Below, piece after piece: positions 11,307 through 23,418 of a DNA stretch of 64,000 nucleotides. How positions within the stretch are numbered: position 1 is the first letter of the stretch; each line of letters begins with the position of its first letter. The stretch is from Naganishia liquefaciens (lineage: Eukaryota > Basidiomycota > Tremellomycetes > Filobasidiales > Filobasidiaceae): positions 435,533 through 499,532 of the forward strand of contig BLZA01000057.1 in assembly GCA_013423385.1 (NCBI GenBank). The letters are read 5' to 3'. Both the position numbers and the translations under genes were made by a program. The notes under the pieces are model-generated. The model had not been told where the DNA came from and made no database searches. It saw only the letters and a program-made list of their open reading frames with translations.

Positions 11307-11619
11307 TGCGGAGTGGATGTGCCTGTGAGGAAAGAGCCAGCTGAAGAATGGAATGAAGCAGATGTCGATAGCTGATGGGTATGGATCAAGTGAAGCAGCC
11401 CGTCGCGTCCTCCGATCGCACTAGCGCGTCATGGTAATTAGAGCTCGGAAATTAAACATATCTTAAGGCTTGAAAGGTGAACAAGGCGTGGTCGAATGAG
11501 ATCCCTCTGAGGCCTTGCTTCAGTATACTGCATACATAAATACTCGCTACAAGTCCCGACCATACAAATTTAACGTTCGTTCGTTCGCCCGCATGTATAT
11601 CTATTCTTCCCATATTCCA
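11307..11619. other. Short gene-free gap between Ras 3' end and UBA2 start
   Basis: About 310 bp holding the UBA2 promoter and the Ras 3' region. AT-richer than the flanks; no gene seen. Confidence 0.5.
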
Positions 11620-12466
11620 TCACAGAATCGTGCATCGCTTATGCCGCTTGTCCTTTTTCTTCCGCTGCATGTAGCCATTCCCGATAGCGTGTTGATCCGC
11701 CAGACCACTCGTCCCCTGCCCCATTCCCGCACCCACTGGCGCCGCCCCACTATGCAACCCTTTGCTTACACGTATGCCCCGCACAACACTTTTGAACGCA
11801 TTATCCACATTCGACCCCGTCTTTGCGCTGGTTTCGAAAAACTCACACCCGAGACGCTGCGCTAGCCGGGCGCCCTCCTCGGGCATGACTTCCCTCCCGT
11901 GCGGCAAGTCGGATTTATTTCCGATAATGACGATTGGCAGTGGTGGAGGACGGTGAAGTGAAGAGGAGGGTGTCGAGGGAGGAGAATTATAGGGCGCGGT
12001 GAGGGAAGCAGCGTCCTCTTTTACGCGACGAACACGACGGAGAATGGATTCGACGCGGTCGAATGTATCGCGGGAAGCGACCGAGTAGACGATGAGGAAG
12101 CCTTCGCCGTCCCTGTGAGTGGAATCAGAGACGGTCTTTGCTCAATGAGGCATTGTGACTTGCCGTATCCATTGATCCCGTAGAGCCGTGTACTCCTCCT
12201 GCCCCGCCGTATCTAGCACCTCGAGTAGACACGGCTGTCCATCGACGCTCCACTGTTTACGGTAGCAGTCCTCGATCGTGGGATCATACGTCTCGACAAA
12301 GGAGGCCATGGTAAACTGCTCGACGGCATCAGCATACTGCGAAACGACAAGAAAGTGGAGGGAGGGGACATGCCTGCACTGTCAATGCCGTCTTTCCGAC
12401 TCCTCCATCTCCGAGGACGGTCACCTTGAACAGCGTCCGTGACCTCTGCTGTGCGGCGGCGTTCAT
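11620..12466 (-). CDS. Ras-family small GTPase with CAAX box CTIL
   Basis: GTP-dependent switch at the plasma membrane. Exons 12374-12466, 12164-12315, 11620-12112 (245 aa). P-loop GDGGVGKT, switch [12 protein letters not shown], switch [17 protein letters not shown], base-recognition IGNKSD and [10 protein letters not shown] are all present, and the positions of oncogenic Gly and Gln are wild type. About 25 extra residues (rich in Ser/Pro) sit before [11 protein letters not shown]. The C-terminus is polybasic (KKKDKRHKR) then CTIL; a terminal Leu usually directs geranylgeranylation. Both introns use GC donors: CAG|GCATGT and ACG|GCAAGT. With these, spacing to Ras is exact (ALTVQ-FTMASF and DQWIR-DGEGFL). 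Subclass (Ras2-like, Rap-like) is not resolved. Confidence 0.9.
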
Positions 12467-12481
12467 GTTGCAGGCAATGAG

Positions 12482-12944
12482 CTAGATCCAACGTCCGATT
12501 GTCGCAGAACCGAGTCGCTTTGGCGTAGAGACGATGGTGCGGATCAACCTCGAAATGTGACAGGGGCTGTTGGGTTCACCGAATCCCTGATGGTTTACAA
12601 TGCTGAAGCCAGTCGGAGCGTTCCAAGCCGGTGTTTTGACTGGTTTAGAAGGAAACGGTGGCGCCGAAAGACCCTTTGCGTGGTGAGCTATTCTTCGGGA
12701 CTGAGCAGGCGAGACGGCGAGATACTGAATGCTCTCACTACAGATCCCAAGTGCATATCCTCTATCGCTATCACCGGCGCATCCCAGACCCAGACCGACC
12801 GGCCTGATGCGACGACGCGCCTGCCCAGCATTTTGAGACTTCCGCGGCGGCCGGTGACGAGCGCTTCATGTGACTCCGAGATGAACCGGAAGAAATGGGG
12901 GTCGCCGCTGTGGCGGTGACTCACTTGACAGCTGACTTGACCAT
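12482..12944 (-). CDS. Possible small unrecognised gene upstream of Ras
   Basis: Weak call. A start at 12944 (MVKSAV), a GTGAGT donor and an acceptor near 12863 would open one frame that stays stop-free to a TAG at 12482-12484, only 15 bp before the Ras ATG. The product would be a basic protein with no family resemblance. A second minus-strand frame of 78 codons overlaps it (12688-12924). The region may equally be the long 5' leader and promoter of Ras. Confidence 0.2.
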
Positions 12945-13146
12945 GGCCAACAGTGATGGCAGATAGGTAATATCATGTCGATGACAAGGCTCCAAGGGTA
13001 TGACGGAACGTCATACTGCGATACCGCCTGTTACGAGGCAAAGATATATTGTACATAGAAACGAGAATAGCATGATAATCAGACAATACACGCCCGCGTT
13101 CGATCCTTGATCTGCAACCCAAACACATCCTCGACATCCTCGAGAC

Positions 13147-13628
13147 CTAGGCAGCACCATAGTTGGGCTGAGGAGCTACGAGCACACAACCGACACATCA
13201 GTCCAGCGCCTTGCAAAACGTTTGCGCGTCAACCAACTCACCTTGCGCCGGCGCACCATGCGCATGCTCGCCATACTGTCCGTTGCCGAGGTATGTATAC
13301 CCGGCAGGCCCGTACCGCTCCTCGGCCTGCATCTTCTTGTAAATGAGGTAAAAAGCGTGAATATGGCCAGGGAAATAGCCGAGCAGGGTGAGACAGATGT
13401 TGCTGTAAGAAGTGCGGAGTGCAAGGCCGTTAGTGGAGCGACCATCGAGGCTGAAAGAGGGCAACGTACATGAGGAGGTCACATGTGCAGCCGCTGATCA
13501 TGAAGACGGCGGCTGGCGGGAAGAGAATTGCCACCTGTCAATCAAGGGCACGGCATCAGCGTAGGAAAGACAGCTAAATCGTTTAAGAAACGTACGATGA
13601 TGAGCAGGACATCACTACTTCGGACCAT
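13147..13628 (-). CDS. PMP3: PMP3/SNA-family plasma membrane proteolipid
   Basis: Small hydrophobic stress protein that affects membrane potential and salt tolerance. Exons 13596-13628, 13470-13534, 13242-13402, 13147-13175 (95 aa). The family core is intact: MVRSSDVLLIIVAILFPPAA, SGCTCDLLINICLTLLGYFP, then GHIHAFYLIYKK, giving two membrane helices. The hydrophilic tail (EERYGPAGYTYLGNGQYGEH) is longer than in yeast Pmp3 and ends APQPNYGAA, more like SNA2/SNA3-type members. The final 29-nt exon was assigned because a GTGAGT donor follows APAQ and a TAG acceptor precedes it; without splicing the frame would end KALD at 13198. Confidence 0.9.
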
Positions 13629-14265
13629 TGTTGCGTGTTGTCTAAGAGTGATGGATGGTGTTCAGGAAACAGGGGGTAGATGAGTCTCGCAGGACTAGCA
13701 ATGTATACAGTCAAGGGGGCAAGCTATGATCGCTATCTATTTAATTCGCCCATGTGAGCTATCATGTGTGCAGTGCAAGCACAAGCGTCATCATCTCGGT
13801 GCGCCCGAGACAAAGGAGACCTTTGGATCACACTCGCCATATCTCCTTCCTCGGCTCGGTTTCATCGCTTGCTGCGACATTCGACAGCACTGTCCATCCG
13901 CAACCAAGCTGCAGATGGAGCGGTGTATGATCCTCGAGACTTTTGAGTAATGGTTCACGCAGAGTCGACCCGGGAGCACGTCCTCGCGCGCTCATCCGCG
14001 GGGCTGCCCTCCATGCTGTCCGGAACTGAGCCCGAAACAACTGCTGAAACTCGATGTTGATGGATACAGTCATGTCCAGTGCCACATAGGCTTTACAATA
14101 GGAATCCGTCTATGCTCATTTTGCCTTCTATACCTCCGCTCTTCCCCCTATTCAGGTTTGATCTCGCACCGCACGAGCGCGATCAACACTCGACAGATAC
14201 ACATTACCAGATGCGCTTCAACCCCGCCACGGACTTTCGTTTACACCTCGCTCACGTTTAATCAC
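13629..14265. other. Gene-free interval
   Basis: PMP3 promoter region and the 3' flank of the Mpv17-family gene. No coding signal I trust; open frames overlap one another on both strands. Confidence 0.45.
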
Positions 14266-15214
14266 TCAGATTCTTCTCATCCCTGATGCCCACCTATTCA
14301 GTCTTCGTTCATAGCATCACGGCCAGGAGAACGGACTCACCGAGCATTCAACAAGCTCAGATACACATTCCACGCGATTCCACACGTCGATTGGAACCTA
14401 TCGTTTCTCGTCAGCGAAATCCTCGGAGCAGAGCTGCCAAGGAGACTCACGGAACACGATACGCAAGCGGCATGAGGCTGAAATTGACGGCTTGCGCGAG
14501 GGGCCAGACTTTCCAGTTGGAAATGAGGGCCGCTGTGAGAATGGTCAGACAGGTATCAAGAGGAGAGCCAGATCGGACGAACGGTAGTACATCTATCGGC
14601 AAGAGCGTCAATGTCAGCGGCGGAGCGAGGGCGTGACAGAGATAACGTACATCGCTGAATTTCTCCTTGACGCCTTCCGTGTCTTTACCCTCCATGAAAC
14701 CCATTGCGCTTACAAAGATTGCTAGCTAAAAATGAATGAGCACAAGTTGACGGTGTTTGGGCTTTCGACCTTACACCGATGGGTGCGCTAGAGGAGATAT
14801 CATAAGCCAAAGCCCAAAGTCACGAAACGCGTTTTCATAGACTCACAGTAAAAACTGATCTGCAAACACCCGCTTCCCCAGCTGGATACTCCTCCGCCTC
14901 GATCCGCCCGTCAACGGCACATTGCGCTCCAAAAACCTCATCCACACGCCGATCAACGGTCCCATCGCAACGCCAAACACGGCAAACCTGAGCGTTCGCG
15001 CATAGTCGTACCCTTGCGGCGGTGGGGGCTCGAATTCCGGTGTGGAAGGGTGTGGCATGGATCGCTGAGCGAGCAGCATCTGGGAGGATTGGGCGACGGC
15101 GTCGGCGATGCTGTTGAGGACGCCGTTGGTGATCATGAGCGTCGGTACGGGGCGACGGTCAAAGTTGCCATTGTAGAATTTTGCGAAAGCCTGGAGGAGT
15201 TGTGGAGCGGGCAT
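14266..15214 (-). CDS. Mpv17/PMP22-family membrane protein
   Basis: Multi-pass protein of the peroxisomal or mitochondrial inner membrane in this family (Sym1, Mpv17, PMP22). Seven exons: 14847-15214, 14775-14787, 14651-14725, 14583-14592, 14451-14532, 14341-14397, 14266-14293 (210 aa). The start MPAPQLLQAFAKFYNGNFDR aligns with the family N-terminus, and TNGVLNSIADAVAQ marks the first helix. The signature is rebuilt by splicing: YYPALISNWKVWPLAQ then NFSLMPLAYRVPFQSTCG and AWNVYLSLL. Two exons are extremely short: 13 nt (14775-14787) and 10 nt (14583-14592, ATGTACTACC). Both are needed for frame and family match. Subcellular site is not decided by the sequence. Confidence 0.9.
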
Positions 15215-15458
15215 GGTTGATTCGTTTGGGGAAGAGTCACTCGTAGCTAAGGGTCGATGGCAACGACGACCGAGGTGTTATAGCCAGGATACCATTGAAT
15301 CATTATGCATTCCGAGGATCGGAATCGCTGAAATCTCTGACGCCATGACGCAAGACGGCGCTAGATGACAACGGCGGCCGGCCAGATGCGACACCCAGCC
15401 ATACATCCAGTCATCCCCCTCGTCCCGACCTCGACCAAATCACCCCACAACCCGCACC

Positions 15459-17454
15459 ATGTCCAGCCCGCCGCACACCGATCAACAACCCTTTACGCGC
15501 GCATCGACATCCCAGCCGCCACTTTTTATCAGCTACGTTACGGGCTCACGCGCTGGTGGTCAATGGACAACACGCGTTAGTCGACCAGTGATCGATCTCG
15601 AGCCGTCGATTGTCGTAGAGCGGTCAGGCGGGGAGCACTCGCAAGAGGCCGCGAGTAGGCGAGAGGGAGGTTTAGCGGACAGACGGAGAGTCGTTCTACC
15701 ACTTCCGACTACGACGCACGGCGAACGTGTGGAGGAAAGTACGCGGAGCGGTGAGAGTGTGCAGGTGCGAGACGCTGGACAGACGACAATGCCCAAGGAC
15801 GCGGTCGACAAGATGGTGGATTTCAAGTGTACGGCGAATGGATCATTCACACTGAGGCGGCTCTGGAACAATGCTCAAGCGGCACCTGGTACCAACAGCG
15901 TCGATAACCGGCAGTCCGGGGAACAGCTGTTAAAGGGAATCATCGTCGACTACCTCACACACGAGCGATTCCCGAATACCGTCCGGACGTTGCTCGGACA
16001 TGGCAGGCATGGAGAGTTGGCGGAGCGGAGCAAAGGCAAAGGCCGGGAGGAGGTAGAGGGCGAAGATGACGTGATGATGTCGTCGATGACGTTGCCGCGC
16101 CGTTCGATGGATCAGAAGACACGGACGCACGTCGAGATGTTGGTCCTGCAGATTGAGAGGCGTAAAGGTATGGACATTCTCCGCAACACGTGTGAGCATT
16201 CCTGACGCGTTGGCAGAAATCCGAGAACTGCTCGAATCGGGACGTATATCCGTTGCCACGGACCTCATCCGCCGGCATTTCCCGACTCTACTCGACACGT
16301 CCCGGGATACGACCGACGAACATATAGACGAGGAAGACGACGAGATGGATACGGATGAGGAATCCGCTTCCGTTGAGCGATACACGCTCTCGCAGAACAT
16401 TTCGGGCAAGCGGAAACCGTCCACGGACACAGCTCCGTCGCTCGCGACGAACAGCCGTCAGTTTCCCAGCGTGACGGGATTCGCCACGGGGCCCAGCGGA
16501 AACGCCGCGCGGGGTGGAGCAGGATCTAGGTTTGGCATGCTGACGGCGCCGAATCTGGGGAACGGGACAACAACAACGACAACAACGACTGCGGGTCCAT
16601 CGGGGGACGTTCAATGGACGGCGCATCCGCGGTCGTCTGGCTCATTGGGGGGTTCTGTTCCCGCCGCGGTTATCGATGACGCGCCACCGCCCGTTCCGGA
16701 TTTCCCATATGCCCGGACGTACGATCGTCCGACGTTGCTTGCCCTCAACCTCGATATTCAAGAATTCGTCGAGGGACTGCGAATTTTGCAGCAACAAGGC
16801 CCCAGTTCACCAAGCGAGGCAACGAGTCTATCCAACAGTCTCTACGAGGATACATCCAACGGCCATACCGCTGACCAGTCGACCACAACACCTCCGCCCG
16901 ACGCATCCGCAATTCGTAAAGCCACACGCGACGCCGCCATCCTTGCCTGTCTCGCGCACGCTGCCCGCCTCGACGCTGCCGCTCACCGACTGCGTCGTCC
17001 CCGCGAGGCACGACGATACGCACAGCAAGTACAGGATGTCTGTGGTCTGTTGGCTTATACGGATATGGAGGCGAGTCCGTTGGCGGGGTACCTGGAGCAA
17101 GGCAGAAGGGTGCGCTTGGCGGAGATGGTGGAGGGGTGTATCATGGGTGGGTTGGCTCTCGATGTCTTTTCGTTGACTTGTCACTTATCGGGAACGCCTT
17201 GATCTAGCTTCAATAGGATACCCGCCCCAATCGATCTTGGAGACGCTTTGGCAGCAGAATGCGTATGTCTGGCATTCAGAGATCGGACACCTGGCTGTGA
17301 ATGATATCAAGCTCGAGAACGAAGACGTCGAGGGTGATGAGGGCAAGAAGATGCGGGAGCTGGCAATGGTGAGTATCATGCGGTTAGGATCATGTTTGTT
17401 TCCTGACGCTTGGGTCAGGATTTATTGTACGACGAGCCCTTGAGACTGCCGTAG
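15459..17454 (+). CDS. LisH-CTLH-CRA domain protein (RanBPM/Gid-type)
   Basis: Exons 15459-16167, 16217-17146, 17217-17368, 17419-17454 (608 aa). A LisH motif (GIIVDYLTHERFPNTVRTLL) starts near residue 165. A CTLH segment follows (EIRELLESGRISVATDLIRR), then a long low-complexity insert with acidic and Thr runs, and a CRA domain near the C-terminus (FVEGLRILQQQ ... YLEQGRRVRLAEMVEGCIM ... YPPQSILETLWQQNAYVW). Such proteins are subunits of GID/CTLH ubiquitin ligases. Gid1/Vid30 and RanBPM also have a SPRY domain before LisH; the first ~160 residues here contain RAGGQWTTRV but no clear SPRY fold, so it may be a divergent SPRY or a SPRY-less member. Divergent from the Mpv17 gene. Confidence 0.8.
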
Positions 17455-18232
17455 TGGAATGACAACGGCATCGAAGGGTAACGAATTGGTATTGTACGTC
17501 TGTGATTCGCTTTGTAAATTCTGTTGCGTTTCGGGTCGGGGTTGTAGTCTAAAGGAACCGGATGATTCCTCAATTTTATGTGAACCGCTCGGGGGTCTCA
17601 GTCGCTGGCGTCCGGACCGGTGAGCCGGCGTGCGTTTCATCGCAGACGGATATGCGGCATTTGAGATTTCTGGAAAGAAACTCGGCGAGACTCGAACGAT
17701 ATATCACGAATATCTTGGTCAATCGCTCGCGGGAGAAGAGGCCCGTCTTTTTTTTTTTTCACAAATCTCATTTCGGAGATGATACGGGTCATAGTTTTCG
17801 TCCCAGCCTTTGATCAGTCAAGTCCGGTCCCGAGCTACCCGCTGCCCGGCGCGAACTCCGGGACGCTGAATTGTATGGCGACATCTCGGATTCGGAGACA
17901 AATTGAGGAGACGAAAGAGTGGGGATGGTCGCTCGAGTGTGTCGAAGCATGTATACACATGCCTATAGCGATAGGGATAGCATTCTGAGAGTCCACCTTG
18001 CAACCACCGACATCCATCCCAAGCTATCCCCGCCTGCGTGCCCCGGTGATTAGGTAAGCCTCCACGAATGCTGGCTGCCCATTCGTCATGGAACCGGCTG
18101 GAAGGGCGCCATGCAGCGCAGCGTTCCGACCGACGCTTGACGGATGACGCGAGAGCATATATGCCCATACCCGCCAGTTCGAGGCTGACGGCTGCGTTTC
18201 CCCAGCATACCCTACACTCACATCACAACACT
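17455..18232. other. Gene-free interval and PGI1 promoter
   Basis: About 780 bp without a supported gene. A T run lies near 17748-17760, and CATATATG at about 18156-18163 sits some 70 nt before the PGI1 start, a possible TATA element. Confidence 0.45.
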
Positions 18233-20171
<1,939 letters not shown>

Positions 20172-20556
20172 AATGAAAAAGCGCGCAAGTCTCGTTTATA
20201 GTGCAATTGTATATAGAAGATGCAGAATTAGGATAGAAGCTGCGCTGCGGTTACACCGTCGCGTCAATGAAAGCAAGATATGCCCCCGTTCTACAGAAGA
20301 ATTGGGGATGCCACATAATCTCCGAGAAAGGCGCCAGAGCTCTCGTCAGGCATGTCGCCTGCTGGCTCGTACTGAATTGACTCTTAGTGTACGACTCGGA
20401 AGCCTTGCCGAATTCGCAAAGTCAGCCAGCCGGAACGTTCTCGGATTGTAAGGGACCCGGTAGCCTTTGGAAACAAGCCAGTGACCCAGAACAATCACGT
20501 ACACCCGGCCATCTGGTGGTAGATCCATTGACCTTCTTGCAAGTAGAAGGGAATGA
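20172..20556. other. Short gene-free interval
   Basis: 3' region shared by convergent PGI1 and the first F-box-like gene. No gene seen. Confidence 0.5.
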
Positions 20557-21629
20557 CTAGGGCCTGGCCAAGATTCCCTTGATATCGTTAATTGCGCATG
20601 CATCATGAACGTCGATGCGTGTCTCCACAAGGGCGTAGATTCGATCGCCACGGATAACCCGAGCAAGCTGGGACCTGTCAGCCTGGATCGGCATAAGTTG
20701 CGACACACTCACACTAGAAGCTACCAATTTTGCTTCCCAGCTGGAGTATCGCTCTAGAAAGTGCATACGCTTCAATCCACGCGATGGTACGAGACAACGT
20801 AGGAGCGGCAAACGAAATTCACGTTCCGTTTATCTACTCTCTATTCTTCTTCGTAATTATTGCTAACCTTAACGGGAACCATACGTGGAAGATGTCATCA
20901 CTTGCAAAAGTCGGAACAGCTCCAAGACCGATAGGTGCCAAGACTGCACGCCGGCATCGCTTGAACTGCAATTCAAACCCTGCCAATATTGCATCATGGG
21001 TGGTCGAGGCAACTGGAAGACAGACGCAGCAAGCGAGAAGATGTCTGACGAGCCAAAGCTAAAATTACTGTGGATGCTGATCAACCATCCGCGCTGAGCG
21101 GTCATAGCAGTCGCCTTGAGCGTGGCAGAGGGCCCATAGCTATGGATTCGCGAATGCACGGTTGCTCCCTCGTACGTCTCGGACGGGTGTGAGGGAAGTC
21201 ACGCACGAAATCCAAAATGTATCTTTTGAATGAACAGCGGGAGGTCCGTGATAGATAAAAGATGCACTTACTCGACATATTTGGCGCCCCGGCCAGAGAT
21301 CATTCTTTGCCATCTGCGAGTCGCTTCCAGATAGTCGACTCCATGTTCTCGCATGTTATGAAAATCCCATGCCCCGATTCGGTGAAGGTTTGTGGTCTTC
21401 CAGGAAAACGTTTGCCATGCGAGTACTCTGTAGAGGACAGGAAGAGTCGCAAACTGCAATTGTCGCGAAATAACGTTGAGGCTAGCGCAAGTTCCGAGCT
21501 TGTCTCCTGAAATTAGCCATTGCGCGACCAACGCACAAATATCGGGGGGAACCTTCAACCCGCCTTCCACCGCATCGTCGATAGAGTGTTTTCTGGTCAA
21601 GGCTGGTGGACTGACAGTGACGATCATTG
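20557..21629 (-). pseudogene. F-box-like protein, paralogue A, probably decayed in the middle
   Basis: Exon 1 (21272-21629) encodes MIVTVSPPALTRKHS followed by an F-box-like stretch: LKVPPDICALVAQWLISGDK, then LGTCASLNVISRQLQFATLP. It closes with GRGAKYVE at a GTAAGT donor. The next exon begins YILDFVRDFP, parallel to YLIDESLIADD in the neighbour B. The 3' end (about 20557-20680) reads VIRGDRIYALVETRIDVHDA and resembles the tail of B. Between them there is only about half the coding length seen in B, and no clean frame links the parts, so I think the middle is eroded. F-box proteins normally recruit substrates to SCF ubiquitin ligases; here function is doubtful. It lies 134 bp downstream of B in the same direction. 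Confidence 0.5.
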
Positions 21630-21763
21630 GCCAAGGATTCAAGCCCAGACGCTGATTTAGCACCCCGGGGCCTTGTATGTCAATGCGCCATTTGACTTCG
21701 GCTGTTTCGAAATCAAGAGAAATCTGTCTAATGAACACATAAGGCGGATTGTATTTGCAGGGA

Positions 21764-22944
21764 TCACGGATTTGAAATCTTGGGCCAGATGCCATGTTCA
21801 GGTTTTCGACGAGCTGATGCGATGTACGCTGGAGTGGACATGTACATGATTTCGCGAGTTTCGGTGGAGTTGATGGATTCTCGGAGGTTGAATTGTATCC
21901 TGACGTGTGCGTGTTGATTATGCGACGCAAGGACTCCTCTCCACTGAATTCTTATCAGCTTTGTCAGCTTCAAGGCCTTGCACCTACCTCTCGAAGAATT
22001 CCCGTTAGGAGCACGAAATTGAGTTTCCCGACCGCGAGTGCCGGAAACTGGACATCTTCCTGAGCTGCAAGATAGACACAGAAACGTATCAGAGAAGCCA
22101 AGCTGTGCATAGTGTCAATAAAGACGGCGCTAAGATCTGCAACGGGCTCAATTAATCGCAAATCGGTTCCTTCGGAAGGACTGATTTCGCCAAACAATTC
22201 GCCTGCGCTGAGAGCGGTTTCTGCCTCCCAACGCAGGCGGAAACAAGGATCTAGTTCGTGGATGCGTTGAGTCTCGAGCCACACCCGGCAAAGGTCGTGT
22301 CGATAGATGACAAGTGGGTGAAGAAACAAGTCGACTTCTGAAAAGGTTGCACCAAACAAGCTCTGAAAAAAAAAAGCAAAGTCGTCTTGGTATATAAACG
22401 TTTCGTGGACCCAGATGTGAATGCTGTTTCGAATGATAGAAGCGGTCGCTCTGAGTGTCTTGTACGGAATAGAAGGAAGGGTGAGCCGGAGAATGGGTTC
22501 AATCAGTGTCGCGCGAGCCTGCAAGAAAGAATCGCTTGATGTGTCGTCTGCGATGAGAGACTCGTCGATAAGGTATCTGCAGAACGTGCGGAGTTCCGAG
22601 TCTCGTAACTTGACTCACTGTATGTATCGAGCTCCTCGGGATCGCTTCAGAGAATTGAGAACAGAATTGACCCAGCCTGCCAGAGTGCTCGACTCGGTCC
22701 AGTCATATCGCAAGGTGACTGTCCGAAACAAGATGGGCAAAGTAGCACGGTAGATCGCCTTGTTAGTAGCACTAAAGCTGGCGCAGGTCCGGTGTTAACG
22801 TGTTGTGATGAGGTAGTTGGCGATGATACGATAGACCTGAAGGGAAGGGTCATGGCGCGAACTAGCGGAAAAGGTTGCCAGTTCTGGTCCGATCAACTGT
22901 TCGGGTGACGCAACGTCCTGTCTGAAGGTATCTGGTTGCTCCAT
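21764..22944 (-). pseudogene. F-box-like protein, paralogue B, with in-frame stop
   Basis: Exons 22619-22944, 21988-22576 and 21764-21943 give one frame of 365 codons. After MEQPDTFRQDVASPEQLIGP the F-box-like region runs DPSLQVYRIIANYLITTR, TAA, HRTCASFSATNKAIYRATLP. The TAA at 22795-22797 (codon 50) falls where paralogue A has Lys in GDKLGTCAS. No splice option removes it, and the next Met is far downstream. The rest is intact and helical (PSIPYKTLRATASIIRNSIH and onward) and ends HGIWPKISNP. The splice sites remain good, so the lesion looks recent, or the stop could be a strain-specific or sequencing variant. The function would be substrate recruitment to SCF. Confidence 0.6.
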
Positions 22945-23279
22945 CGTGAGCAAGTGTTTTCAACAAGTATGTGAACTGTCAAGGCTGTGTCGCAAAATAG
23001 CAAGAGAGGGGGTATCCTCAGGCTGCCGAGATTTGATGTCACTGCTGAAACGTCAAGAAGGACGGGTGCCACTGTCAAGGAATGCTGAAGCCGAAAGATT
23101 GGGTATCTGAAATAAAGATGGGCAGTCCGTCGTAGGAATCAAACCACGAGGTAACCTCGCGGACCGGTAGCTACGATATGAGCTTGAAGCAACATCGCTA
23201 CACATGATCAATGATCATGTCGTGTGGGTGCATGCAAAGCACCAAGCAAGGTCGAACGCCGTTCGAGCAGCTCGAGCTC

Positions 23280-23298
23280 ATTTTCGGCCGCCGAAAAT
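23280..23298. promoter_or_regulatory. Perfect 9-bp inverted repeat upstream of VPS25
   Basis: ATTTTCGGC-C-GCCGAAAAT is a perfect dyad with a one-base spacer, about 120 bp before the VPS25 start and 335 bp before the F-box B start. The form suits a dimeric DNA-binding protein, for example a zinc-cluster factor; this is inference. Confidence 0.4.
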
Positions 23299-23418
23299 TA
23301 AGCCGGCTTGGCCTTGACTGCCCATGATCGGGTTATGTGACCTCACCTCGACTTCCGGGTCGATCAAATGGGTTGCACACGAGGCGTCTTGACAGCCGTA
23401 CGATCATCGCTCATCGTC

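Noticed and set aside
12482-12944. A confident extra gene between Ras and PMP3
   Set aside because: Two overlapping minus-strand frames compete, neither resembles a protein family, and the end lies 15 bp from the Ras start. Listed only as a weak call.
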